From: Apostichopus japonicus | Taxonomy: Eukaryota; Echinodermata; Holothuroidea; Aspidochirotida; Stichopodidae | NCBI RefSeq assembly: GCF_037975245.1 | Contig: NC_092577.1 | Span: 77,501 to 139,500 of the forward strand | DNA: 62,000 nt | Reading direction: 5' to 3' | Shown: positions 43,101 through 54,400 of the stretch, piece by piece | How the letters are laid out: each line of letters begins with the position of its first letter | Position numbering within the stretch: position 1 is the stretch's first letter | The notes under the pieces: model-generated | Told to the model about the DNA's origin: nothing | Seen by the model: the letters and a program-made list of their open reading frames with translations, nothing else | Databases searched by the model: none | Translations under genes and position numbers: made by a program

Positions 43101-43995
43101 TAAAGCTATACAAATACCAGGATGTAAGGGTGGTCATACAGCTATACAAATACCAGGATGTTGAGATGGTCATATAGCTATACAAATACCAGGAAGTTAA
43201 GATGGTCTTAAAGCTATACAAATACCAGGATGTAAGGGTGGTCATACAGCTATACAAATACCAGGATGTTGAGATGGTCATATAGCTATACAAATACCAG
43301 GAAGTTAAGATGGTCTTAAAGCTATACAAATACCATGATGTAAGGGTGGTCATATAGCTATACAAATACCAGGAAGTTAAGATGGTCTTAAAGCTATACA
43401 AATACCAGGATGTAAGGGTGGTCATACAGCTATACAAATACCAGGATGTTGAGATGGTCATATAGCTATACAAATACCAGGAAGTTAAGATGGTCATACA
43501 GCTATACAAATACCAGGATGTTGAGATGGTCATATAGCTATACAAATACCAGGAAGTTAAGATGGTCTTAAAGCTATACAAATGCCAGGATGTAAGGGTG
43601 GTCATATAGCTATACAAATACCAGGAAGTTAAGATGGTCTTAAAGCTATACAAATACCAGGATGTAAGGGTGGTCATACAGCTATACAAATACCAGGATG
43701 TTGAGATGGTCATATAGCTATACAAATACCAGGAAGTTAAGATGGTCTTAAAGCTATACAAATACCAGGATGTAAGGGTGGTCATACAGCTATACAAATG
43801 CCAGGATGTACAGTAAGGGTGGTCATATTTCTATACAAATACCAGAAGGTAACGATGGTCATATAGCTAGATGCAAATACCAGGATGTAAAGATGGATAG
43901 CTATACAAATACCAGGATGTTAAGTTGGTCAGAGAGCTATACAAATACCAGAATGTTAAGATGGTCATATAATATACAAATACCAGGATGTAAGG

Positions 43996-44149
43996 ATATA
44001 GTTAAGTTAACTATAAAAAAGGATCAGGAGGGACACTCAAGTCCTCATCAAGGACCCTATAGGAGAGGGAAAAAAAACTGAAGACAAAAAATCAGACCAG
44101 ATTACAATGCATAAAGTGCTTACAGTCTAAAGCATTCTTAAACTCATTC
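43996..44149. other. Spacer between 36-bp array and LINE remnant
   Basis: Unique transition sequence; nothing recognised. Confidence 0.4.
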
Positions 44150-45185
44150 ACACTACTTACAAGTACAACTTGCTCCTGAAAGCAAATCGTTCCACTCATT
44201 CAAAACCCTATTAGAAAAGAAGTCATGCCGAATATTAATCCTACTTTGTAACTTCTGGAGTTTAAGACAATGATCTCTGTTACAACTTCTATTAGCAAAC
44301 ACAAAAAAGTCAGTGAAGGATAAATTGTCAAAACCATACACAATCTTGAAAACCTGAATCACCACGTACCCTCCTAAGTTCCAGTGTGGTGAGATTCAGC
44401 AGCTGTAACCGCCTATAATAAGGAACACCCTTTCAGGAACTAATCATCCTAGTAGCCCTCCTCTGGAGCTTCTGGAGTACTTGCTTATCCTTAGCAAAAT
44501 ATGGGTGCCAAGCCGGCACAGCATACTCCAGATGAGGCCTAGAAGCAACTGCTTATGAGACCAGGAAAAACCTTATCCAAATCCATATGAAAGTTCTCAG
44601 AAAATTTTGCTTTTGGAAGAGACCTCAGATTACAGTTTGGTGTCACCAGCAAACTTCTTGGCTGTATATAAAATATGTCCGTCAATGTCATTTATACAGG
44701 CAACAAACAACAAGGGACCCAAAACAGACCCTTGTGGAACCCCACTAGTAATGTCCTGCCAAGGAGAAGCACAGCCATTAATTACCACCCTCTGTTTCCT
44801 ATTACCAAGCCAATTCTCGATCCAAGACAGTAAATTCCCATTGACACCCATACCCTTCAGCCTAAGTAAAGACGCTGGTGGGAAACTTTATCAATGGCCT
44901 TCTGGAAATCCAGGAACACAACATCTACAGACTTCTGCCTATTTATTTAGTGAGATTGTTACATCTTCCATAAACTCAAGAATATTAGTGAGACAAGACC
45001 TTTTTTGACAAAAGCCATGTTGAGACTCTCTGATCAAAGACTGAAGTACTACTGAAGTGACTGACCATAGACTTTTTAACAATAGACTCCATGGCCTTAC
45101 AAACAACACAGTTAGTGAGACTAACAGGCCTGCATTTACATGGCTTAGACTTATCACCCTTCTTGAAAATTGGGGGTAATATTAG
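44150..45185 (-). pseudogene. Degenerate CR1-like LINE reverse transcriptase, C-terminal part
   Basis: Minus-strand segments in several frames read in order: PPIFKKGDKSKPCKCRPVSL (start of the reverse transcriptase), an inactive-looking middle, NLLSWIENWLGNRKQRVVIN, SGVPQGSVLGPLLFVACIND, then FAGDTKL followed by a stop, and a C-terminal SRINIRHDFFSNRVLNEWND. The catalytic FADD motif reads FAGD, so one metal-binding Asp is lost. Frameshifts and stops separate the pieces. This is a dead copy, and it continues upstream at 45556-45760. Confidence 0.88.
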
Positions 45186-45189
45186 CACA

Positions 45190-45553
45190 TCAGGCTACCT
45201 GAAAACATAAAATCCATCCTGCTGAAATACAATTTTAAAAAAGATGCCAAAGCCTACCTTTTAATGCATATGAATGTCTATACTTGTAAATATCTTTCTT
45301 TCTTTTTATTTTTTACAGTGTTTGTATGCATGTTTTAGATGTTTTAATAGTTTATTTCTTATCTTTCGTATTTTTAAGGTTATAAGGACCCCTTTGGAAA
45401 TAAGCTTTTAGCTTAACGGGTTATCCTTGGCATGTTATAAGTACTTTTTAAGTATATTCCCTTCTTGTATTTTAAATGTTTATCTTTATGTGCAATTTTT
45501 TTTGGATGTAGATGAAGAATGATATTTTGCCGAATAAAATAAAATCAAATCAA
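45190..45553 (+). mobile_element. LINE 3' end inserted antisense into another LINE
   Basis: On the plus strand it starts with the end of a LINE frame (RLPENIKSILLKYNFKKDAK, AYLLMHMN, then stop). The 3' UTR contains GGACCCCTTTGGAAATAAGC and a hairpin TAAGCT-TTT-AGCTTA (45401-45415), and it ends AATAAAATAAAATCAAATC. It separates DWR (45556 side) from DVLILPPIFKK (45185 side) of the minus-strand reverse transcriptase, so it is a younger, 5'-truncated insertion. No clear target duplication was found. Confidence 0.8.
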
Positions 45554-45555
45554 AT

Positions 45556-45760
45556 CTCCAGTCCTGAGGAACATAACCTTCATTCATAAATTTACTAAAA
45601 ACCAATGAGAGTGGAACACAGAAATGGTGTGCATAAGTCTTCAACAAATACGGATGGATTGCATCAGGCCCAGGAGCTTTAGACACATTTAGACAAAGCA
45701 GCTCCTTTAGTAAGAGAAACAACCGCATCTTTAACTTGCTTTGACCTGACATACTGTAAG
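45556..45760 (-). pseudogene. Degenerate CR1-like LINE reverse transcriptase, upstream piece
   Basis: Minus strand reads VSKAPGPDAIHPYLLKTYAH and FMNEGYVPQDWR, the segment that normally comes just before PIFKKGDKS in CR1/jockey-type reverse transcriptases. It is the continuation of the remnant at 44150-45185, cut off by the antisense LINE tail. Confidence 0.85.
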
Positions 45761-48315
45761 AAATGGGTCATACCTTTGCTTAAGTTCAATGATTCAAAAG
45801 AGTAGCTTCTGATCCTGTTTTAGCTCCAATTAAAAACAATCCTTTGAGATTGATTTGGATTTCAAGTAAACTTGAAGCCTAACATTACATTATACTGGCT
45901 GAGGCTAGGCTATATTCGTCCGCAGGGCCTAAACAATACAGAACTTGGCTATCTCTATAGTCTGAGAGCACTACTACTACTAGTAGCATAGTGGGCTCAT
46001 AATTGACGCACTTAAGGATTAGATTAAAGATGTCTATCAACAAAATATCAAAATCACTCAACTGTATTGTTTATTATTGCCCTCAAATGCGTTTTTCATG
46101 CTTATGCTTTTTACAATGTGTAGTTCCTCAGAAATGTAATGATCTCAACATATTTATTGTTCTGTGCCTACGCAACGTACAATAGAGCAGAATTTGACCA
46201 CAAAATGTCTGCCTTGTCAAGTTCTTTCATACACCTAAATTGACACATTCGTCGATAAGCTAACTGCAGTGTAAGTCTAAGTATGCATCCATTGACCCAG
46301 AAAGTAGTATCATACTGAGGTAATTTTGGTTATTTTTAGGGAGTAAGATTTCCAAATGCCCAAAACATGTGCAAAACTGGGGGGAGGGTGATAAAAGCTT
46401 AAAAAAAACACAATTTGATCAGTTGACATAAACGGTAAACCTGAAATGGATTAAACTTATCAAATGTATAACTCTGCTTGACTGCAAAATTTTTGTGTTG
46501 CCTGCTGTATCGTTGCTAGTATATATGGTATTTGAAGGTGCATCAATTACGAAGGTGCGTCAATTATGTAGCCTTAACTATACTGGTAGACTTGAAATTC
46601 TCTTTACATATTTGATTTGGAATAGGAATTGTGACAACCTTAATTTTGGTACTTATTAAGAAAAGTCACCTGAGATAGAGCCTGCATGGCTTGTCTAATA
46701 ATTACCTGATTACCGAGGACCACAGTTATGTCAGTGGACTGAGGCTTCATCAAGCCGTTGAGGAAAGCAGTTAAGCCTGGGTCTAGGTCTATGCCACTAG
46801 CCAACATCGACCATCGAAGGAGCACTCCACTTCGAACACGTACCAGCTATGGAGGCTTACACATATGTTGTAGAGACAACTCAGGAAATACACAACAGCA
46901 CACCTTGGTAGTGTATGCTCTACTGATATATCACTCTCAACTTCTCATCTGTCACAGAGACAGATGACATTCCTTAGTGTACAGCTTACATACAATACAT
47001 ACTTAGTATTACTTAGGATTACATAATGTAGGCTTAGCTATTCTTAGGATAACTTAGTACTTACATACTTAGTGACTTTCTACCCAGTATCATAGGTATA
47101 CTATACTAGTATATGAACAATAGGCTAACCTGGATAAGGCCTTGGCATTATACTGCCATGTACGAACTCTTTTTTAACACTTTGTCAGTTCGAAATGATA
47201 AGCGTACGGGCATTGACGGTTAATTTGAGAATAATACCTAAGGTATTGAGTGACAACGTTGCTGAGATTCACCTTCTGTCTAATGAAAAGCTTGATCTGC
47301 ATGGACCCTGGCAGCTGTCACTTGTTACTTGTTAGAGTATAATACTCGATTACTTGCGGCATCATGCTACGTGCAAAAAAATGGCAAGGAGACTTCCGTT
47401 GCTAAGGAACAACGAATCATGTCGTCTGCATCTTGTGTCTATGTACATTTGTGTACAGTCCTTGATAAGCAGCCTGCGTTCAGCTGCAGTTCGATTTGTT
47501 TTAAGAAAATTCTCAAAATAACAATTTTGGAATGGAAACATGCGGTGAACATTGAGGAAATGCAACACTTATCTAGATTACATTATTCGCTAAGCTTCAG
47601 AAGGAATGTGTAAGCTATGAGATCATGACCAAAGTTATTGTAGTATATCGTTTTAAAGAGAACTATAAGAGTTGAATGCTACATGGGATCACGTCACATG
47701 ACCTTCCATGGTTTGTACGTTTCTCTATATGCCTTTAGCTTTGCGTACAGTCGGTGGAGATTATTGTACACACCGATGGTTAATCTACGCCATTGAAACG
47801 TGCAAGAAACGTATTAACCAGGGAATAAACCGATGCAGACGCCACATATATTCCGAAGCCTTTTCCACCTTCGGTTCTGGTACCTATACACAATCTCAAA
47901 AATTCCAAGGAGTATCAAATTGATCTCATGGCATGTGTTGTGTAAATGACAGGAGATACTTCGTCAATTAGGCTAGGCCTACTGTTGAACTATGTTTCTT
48001 GTTTGAGCCAGAGATTTCCTTTGTGGCACTAGTCTGACAATGTGTTATCAATATCATAGGCCTACAGTAAAGATAGGCTAGGCCGAACTGGTGGTCAAGT
48101 ACTTGGCCAAAGTTAAGCAATAAGTACTAATATTAATTTTGTATGAAACTAATTATGTTACGCCTAGTTCAGGTCTCAAGTTTTATGTCAGTGATATTAA
48201 ATGGCACACGGCGGCAGCCAGACAGGGAGTCGGGGTTCGAAATAAGTCTGTTAAGTCTGGATTTACCTGGACAGCCATCCCCTCAACTTCAGTCAAGTCT
48301 GTTTGAAGGAATGGC
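45761..48315. other. Intergenic, one candidate exon
   Basis: AT-rich unique sequence. Open frames of 60-102 codons look random except for the minus-strand candidate at 46670-46807. Confidence 0.45.
46670..46807 (-). CDS. Candidate coding exon with splice donor, identity unknown
   Basis: From the ATG at 46807 the minus strand reads 46 codons (MLASGIDLDPGLTAFLNGLM, then a segment ending QVIIRQAMQALSQ) up to CAG followed by GTGACT. The frame is also open upstream. The composition is protein-like: a leucine-rich amphipathic helix, then IIRQAMQAL, loosely like the first helix pair of importin-type HEAT proteins. That is not enough to name it. The donor is phase 0, which would join in frame to the acceptor at 38180 upstream of sulfotransferase exon 1; that could be coincidence (one chance in three). 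No RNA evidence is available. Confidence 0.25.
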
Positions 48316-49393
48316 TCATCGGGATAGGAGGTCTCCACGACCCTTAAAGATCCCACAATCTGCTATACTGTTCTTGAATTTATTGAGTGTCTGGGCTGTC
48401 ACTGCTTCCTGTGGTAGTGTATTCCATGCCTTCCAAATTCTTTTAAAATAAGAGTTCCTTCGTACTTCCAACCGTACTCTTGAGGGCCTAATTTTCATTG
48501 TGTGTCCTCTGGTATTGCTCTCCCTCAAGATGTCCACATAGTTATCAACTTGCATGTTTATACTTCCTTGTGTTATGTTATAAAATGTTATCATGTCTTG
48601 ACGAAGGTGGCGTTGCTCTATTGTCATCAGTCTCAACTCTTTCAGTCTCTCTTCATATGTCTTATTTCTCATACCATGGATGATTTTCGTCATTCTCCGC
48701 TGTACTCCCTCTAGTAGTTGAATATCCTTTCTCAAGTATGGTTTCCAGACAGGTACATAATAATCTAGGTGAGGCCTAACCAGGGCTTTATATAAATTCA
48801 ACACCACTTTGCGGTCAAAGTTTGTGAAGTTTCGCTTGATGATGCCTATCATTCTGTTTGCTTTCTTTACCGATTCTGCACACTGTCTGCTGAACTTCAT
48901 AGATGAGTTGACATACACTCCCAAATCCTTTTCTTCCTCTGTTTCCTGTAATTCCTGATCTCCCATCTTGTACTTGAACTTTGGGTTTGCATGACCGAAA
49001 TGCATTACTGAACATTTGTCCACGTTGAATTTCATTTGCCATTTCTTTGTCCATATCATCAACTTAATCAGATCCTGTTGTAATTTTTGCTGATCTCCTA
49101 TATTTCTGATTGGGCACATCACTTTCGTGTCATCAGCAAATTTGCTGATTTCAGATTGCATTCCGATGTCCAAGTCGTTCATATAAATTGTAAAACACAC
49201 AGGTCCCAACACTGATCCCTGTACCACCGAACTTATCACCTCTGTCCATTGGGATACTTCCCCACTTAATACTACTCTCTGTTGTCGGTTGCACAACCAT
49301 TCTTCAATCCAGTTCAATATTAGGCCATCAATTCCATGTACTCTTAGTTTTGTAATCAACCGTCTATGTGGAACCGTGTCAAATGCTTTTAAA
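48316..49393 (-). CDS. CR1-like LINE reverse transcriptase, 5'-truncated but open frame
   Basis: The minus-strand frame runs from about 49393 (YLKAFDTVPHRRL) to a stop at 48316, about 359 codons without interruption. It holds the later reverse-transcriptase blocks: KAFDTVPH, LILNWIEEWLCNRQQRVVLS, SVVQGSVLGP (usual form SGVPQGSVLGP), FADDTK at about 49140-49123 with both catalytic Asp intact, WQMKFNVDKCSVMHFG, EKDLGVYVNSSMKFS, LYKALVRPHLDYYVPVW and the C-terminal RIWKAWNTLPQEAV. The endonuclease and fingers are missing, so it cannot move by itself. It was probably inserted as a 5'-truncated copy. Confidence 0.92.
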
Positions 49394-49413
49394 TAAGCGG
49401 GAGTGACGGGCGA

Positions 49414-49467
49414 TTCGCCCTCGCAGGTGCTAAGAAAGCCCTCCTAAAGCACAATTGCGAGGGCGAA
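49414..49467. repeat. Perfect 12-bp inverted repeat
   Basis: TTCGCCCTCGCA at 49414-49425 and TGCGAGGGCGAA at 49456-49467, with a 30-base loop. It lies at the truncated 5' edge of the LINE fragment. It could be a hairpin-forming element end or a chance fold. Confidence 0.7.
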
Positions 49468-51337
49468 AAAGAAAAGAGAAATATAAGAAAATCACCCACG
49501 TAATATCAGGTGTCTGTGTAAAATAAAGTGTGACATGGTTTTGCCTTGGCTAGGGTTAACAGTAGCAGCGCAAATAGTTCTCACAGCCCCGCATAAAATT
49601 TGAAGCAGTGCAGGAGGGTCGCGCACAATCACCCGGAACTTCTCGCACAGTCACTGGCAAATTAAGGCCTCCACTAAGCAATTTCAGTACCAGCGACAAT
49701 AACCTAAAATCCCCACAAATCTCCGACCACATGGTATCCTAACTTCACACTTTGTGAACATGGAAATCTAACCTAGCCATCTGTTTATTCGCTCAAGTTG
49801 TGTCGCAAATAATAAATCAAAATATCCATGAAATACTGCAACCTTTGACCACATGTTAGCCTAACAACCACACTAAGTCAATGGGAAATGTAGCCAAACC
49901 ATCGGTTTGCAACAAAAAAAAAAACTGCGTAGCTTTGTTTACAACTTTCAATTTGCTGGAAATCGGCAGTTGTTTGGAAGATATGTGCTATGTCTTAAAG
50001 AGGGAATGTTGTATTTTACGTACACAGTTGCTGTTGCTATGGATTGAAGGTTTTAACTTTGATTACTTTTTAGCGGTATAATGGTTTCTTATTTGGTGGT
50101 GAGTGATTTTATCCGCACATGAAAAAATACATGATTTAAGGAAAGGGCACCTCCAGCGAAGTAAACCCTTTTCTATTTCAGTTGATGGGTTATTGGTTTT
50201 TCGTCATATATTCCGTGGCTTTACTTTATTTGCTAAACGATCGCAAATTTTTGCGATTTAACTTTTAACGAATTTGCTATACGGTTGTAGCACTAGGAAG
50301 AGGGTAATTGTGCTTACTTTATCCTGTTGAATGCTTACAACATTTCTGTAAACAGCATATTGAACTTTGGAAAAGAGCCCCCCTAAACCTTCAAAAAGCC
50401 CTCTTTAAATACATTAAGAGGGGCGTTTTTAACTTTTCATTTTCCAAAATAGCCCCCCAATGCCAAATCTTAATTCCTACCCTGCAGGGAGTGTTTCGTG
50501 TGTAAATCAAATTTCCCCACAAAAAAAAAAAACGGGAATATAACCGAACACGCACATCACATGCTCTATGATCACACGCACAGAGCACGTCGGTTGGACT
50601 TAACTTGCTGTTTTTTTAATAATTTTAAAAAAAGAACTTGCTGTTGTTAGTTACATTTTCAACATTAACCCTATAAGCCTAACCACCCCTATAACAACCC
50701 ATCAAACTCAAAGAGGCATTTTTGGTTGAATATTGTTCTGTTCAAATAGTATTGGCATGGATTGAGGACTACTCCAGTAAACTGATAAGGGTTAACAGTT
50801 ACATGAGATACCCCCATAATCAGAGTCTTTCCATACATTTATGAGTTGAGTTACCATAATGATGGTTGATTTTGCTAAGGGTGAGGAAGGATTTGAATAA
50901 GAGTAGGGGTTAAATAATTCTATTTCACAAGAAGGAAAGCAAAGTGAGAGAGACTACCTTCTACTGTTCTGCTTCATTAAAACAGCCGCCAGGACCTGGG
51001 ACAGAAATTGTTTCATGATGTTTATTCTTTATTGCCTTGGTGCCCTTCGTAAAGATGCAAGTTGGCCTTGGTGCCATTCCTCATGGCCTTGGTGCCCTTT
51101 AAAATTTTGCCCCATTGAAGGCCAAAGTGGCCTTGCCCTAAAAATTGTGAAATTTGAGGCCTGCTAGTTAATGATGAAGGACACGTAGAGCTGGGCCTCT
51201 CCATCTTGGGGTGTGTGTATCCACTTGAACATTTGGAGGAGACAGCAGGTGAAAATGATCTCCAGACAAAGTCATAATATGGACACAATATTCCTAACAG
51301 TGACGATCTTCTTGTTTTCAAGTTTCCAGAGTTTAAG
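49468..51337. other. Intergenic region upstream of MED30
   Basis: Unique AT-rich sequence with weak C-rich hairpin-like patches near 50380-50460 and short GCCTTGGTGCC repeats at 51030-51100. No CpG-island-like promoter stands out. No gene is recognised before MED30. Confidence 0.45.
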
Positions 51338-51469
51338 ATGTCAGGTCCACAGAGTGGGAGTAGTTCCAGAGAAGTCACACCATTAGTTCTTTGTAAGATG
51401 GGACAAGCTACAGTTCAGGAGATTGTCAATAGAACTCAAGACCTCTTTGCTACTTTGCAGTCATTACAG
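51338..51469 (+). CDS. MED30: MED30 exon 1
   Basis: 44 codons from the first ATG (51338) to CAG before GTTTGA, a donor with unusual T at +3 and +4. It encodes a low-complexity start (MSGPQSGSSS), then the conserved GQATVQEIVNRTQDLF helix. TTTCCAG just before the ATG (ending at 51327) could be an acceptor, so an upstream non-coding exon is possible. Confidence 0.9.
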
Positions 51470-54400
51470 GTTTGAAGAATTTTCTTACAGCATCTGACAT
51501 CTGTGTGCTTTCTCAATAGGGTGTAGAATATTTGTTTGTTTCAATGTGTTTATATTTTATACAGCAGTGAGTGTTTGCCATGTGTTCTAATGCTGGTTAT
51601 TATTCTTTACCCTCATATATCTCATCATGAAAGTTAAAGATTGGTGGGTGGTGATTCCGTTTAGTTTGTATCATATGATGACTGAATATTGAACATGTAT
51701 GGATAACCAATCGAAAATGTGCTGAATCAATCAATAATGTGTTGACTAGACATTGTATAGGCTCAAGTGCCCTACATTGTGTAGCTTCCAATGCCTTACA
51801 TTGTATAGCTTCCATGCCTTACATTATATAGAGCTCTTCCAATGCCTTACATTGTATAGCTTGTAATGCCTTACATTGTATAGCTTCTAATGCCTTACAT
51901 TGTGCAGCTTCCAATGCCTTACATATAGCTTATAATGCCTTACATTGTGCAGCTTCCAATGCTTTACATTGTGTAGCTTCTAATGCCTTACATTGTGTAG
52001 CTTCTAATGCCTTACATTGTGCAGCTTCCAATGCCTTACATTGTATAGCTTCCATGCCTTACATTATATAGAGCTCTTCCAATGCCTTACATTGTATAGC
52101 TTCCAATGCCTTACATTGTATAGCTTATAATGCCTTACATTTTATAGCTTGTAATGCCTTACATTGTGTAGCTTCTAATGCCTTACATTGTGTAGCTTCC
52201 AATGCCTTACATTGTGCAGCTTCCAATGCCTTACTGCTCTTCCAATGCCTTACATTGTATAGCTTCTAATGCCTTACATTGTGCAGCTTCCAATGCCTTA
52301 CTGCTCTTCCAATGCCTTACATTGAATAGCTTCTAATGCTTTACATTGTGCAGCTTCTAATGCCTTACATTGTGCAGCTTCTAATGCCCTACATTGTGCA
52401 GCTTCCAATGCCTTACTGCTCTTCCAATGCCTTACATTGTATAGCTTCTAATGCCTTACATTGTGCAGCTTCCAATGCCTTACATATAGCTTATAATGCC
52501 TTAGATTGTGTAGCTTCTAATGCCTTACATTGTATCTATAACTTCTAATGCCTTACATTGTGCAGCTTCCAATGCCTTACATTGTATTCCAGCTTCCGAT
52601 GCCTTACATTATGTAGCTTCTAATGCCTTATGTTGTATAGCTTCCAATGCCTTATACTGTATAGCTTCTAATGCCTTACATTTTTTAGCTTATAATGCCT
52701 TGCATTGTGTAGCTTCCAATGCCTTATTGTATAGCTTCCAATGCCTTACATTATATAGAGCTCTTTCAATGCCTTACATTGTGCAGCTTCTAATGCCTTA
52801 CATTGTGTAGCTTCTAATGCCTTACATTGTGTAGCTTCCAATGCCTTACATTGTATAGCTTCCAATGCCTTAAATTATATAGAGCTCTTTCAATGCCTTA
52901 CATTGTGCAGCTTCTAATGCCTTACATTGTGCAGCTTCTAATGCCCTACATTGTGCAGCTTCCAATGCCTTACTGCTCTTCCAATGCCTTACATTGTATA
53001 GCTTCTAATGCCTTACATTGTGCAGCTTCCAATGCCTTACATATAGCTTCTAATGCCTTACATTGTGTAGCTTTCAATGCCTTACATTGTGTAGCTTCCA
53101 ATGCCTTACATTGTGTAGCTTCCAATGCCTTACATTGTGCAGCTTCCAATGCCTTACATTGTATAGCTTCTAATGCCTTACATTTAATAGCTTATAATGC
53201 CTTACATTGTATAGCTTCCAATGCTTTACATTATATAGAGCTCTTCCAATGCCTAACATTGTGCAGCTTCTAATGCCTTACATTTTATAGCTTCCAATGT
53301 CTTACATTATGCAGCTTCCAATGTCTTACATTGTGTAGCTTCCAATGCCTTACATTGTGTAGCTTACAATGCCTTACATTGTGTAGCTTCCAATGCCTTA
53401 CATTGTATAGCTTCCAATGCCTTACATTGTATAGCTTCTAATGCCTTACATTTTATAGCTTCCAATGTCTTACATTATGCAGCTTCCAATGTCTTACATT
53501 GTGTAGCTTACAATGCCTTACATTGTATAGCTTCCAATGCATTACATTGTATAGCTTCCAATGCCTTACATTGTGTAGCTTCCAATGCCTTACATTGTAT
53601 AGCTTCTAATGCCTTACATTTTATAGCTTCCAATGTCTTACATTATGCAGCTTCCAATGTCTTACATTATGCAGCTTCCAATGCCTAACATTGTGCAGCT
53701 TCTAATGCCTTACATTGTATAGCTTCCAATGCCTTACATTGTATAGCTTCCAATGCCTTACATTGTGTAGCTTCCAATGTCTTACATTGTGTAGCTTCCA
53801 ATGCCTTACATTGTGTAGCTTCCAATGTCTTACATTGTGTAGCTTCCAATGTCTTACATTGTGTAGCTTCCAATGCCTTACATTGTGCAGCTTCCAATGC
53901 CTTACATTGTGTAGCTTCTAATGCCCTACATTGTGTAGCTTCCAATGCCTTTCACATCACATACTGTACTTTACCTAGTTACACTGTACACTTGCATTAC
54001 ACTAGAGATGTTTGGTTTAGGATTTAGAATTGCTTTTATGAATTTAAGCTATATTATCAGCGTGCTAAGGAACATACTTTAATAATTTTACGTTAAACTC
54101 TGTACTGTGCATGATGGATAGTATTAGCAATGCTACCACAGTACTCCTCCAGTATTGAAGTCACTGTGATATGTTCTATGATGGTACAGTATACAGTAAA
54201 TTATATAGTAAGGCCATTAATGTTCTTTTTAAGGATAGTGCTCAGTGATGATGATCTCACTGAATTTGATCAGTGGTTTATTTCTCTCCTTCAACTATGT
54301 GATATCATCAATGGTTTAACAAGATTAGAAATAGAATTATACTTGTAAAGGTTGGGAGCCAAACTGCTCCAAGCAAGAAAAAATGTCCCAAATTTTGTGC

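Larger units (their letters stand above)
38720..43995. repeat. 36-bp minisatellite (about 90 copies) split by a hAT element
   Basis: The 36-base unit contains ATAGCTATACAAATACCAGG and ATGTTGAGATGGTCAT. A left remnant of about four units (38720-38886) and a right block (40816-43995) were one array before the hAT insertion at 38887-40815. In the right block three variants (AAGTTAAGATGGTCTTAAAG, ATGTAAGGGTGGTCATACAG, ATGTTGAGATGGTCATATAG) cycle with a 108-base higher-order period. The 842-codon minus frame (12-residue period) is a by-product. Confidence 0.97.

Noticed and set aside
41269-43797. 842-codon minus-strand open frame with 12-residue repeats (TSWYLYS)
   Set aside because: It is a 36-bp minisatellite whose unit is stop-free in this frame. 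It has no start context, no flanking exons and no domain, and the array continues across a transposon insertion without regard to frame.
46640-46825. 2A-like peptide (SGIDLDPG) of a LINE
   Set aside because: The hallmark D-x-E-x-N-P-G-P is not matched (Asp for Asn, Leu for final Pro), and no endonuclease follows.
51770-53950. CRISPR-like appearance of short regular repeats (also the 36-bp and 50-bp arrays)
   Set aside because: Units are contiguous with no unique spacers, there are no cas genes, and the context is eukaryotic intron.
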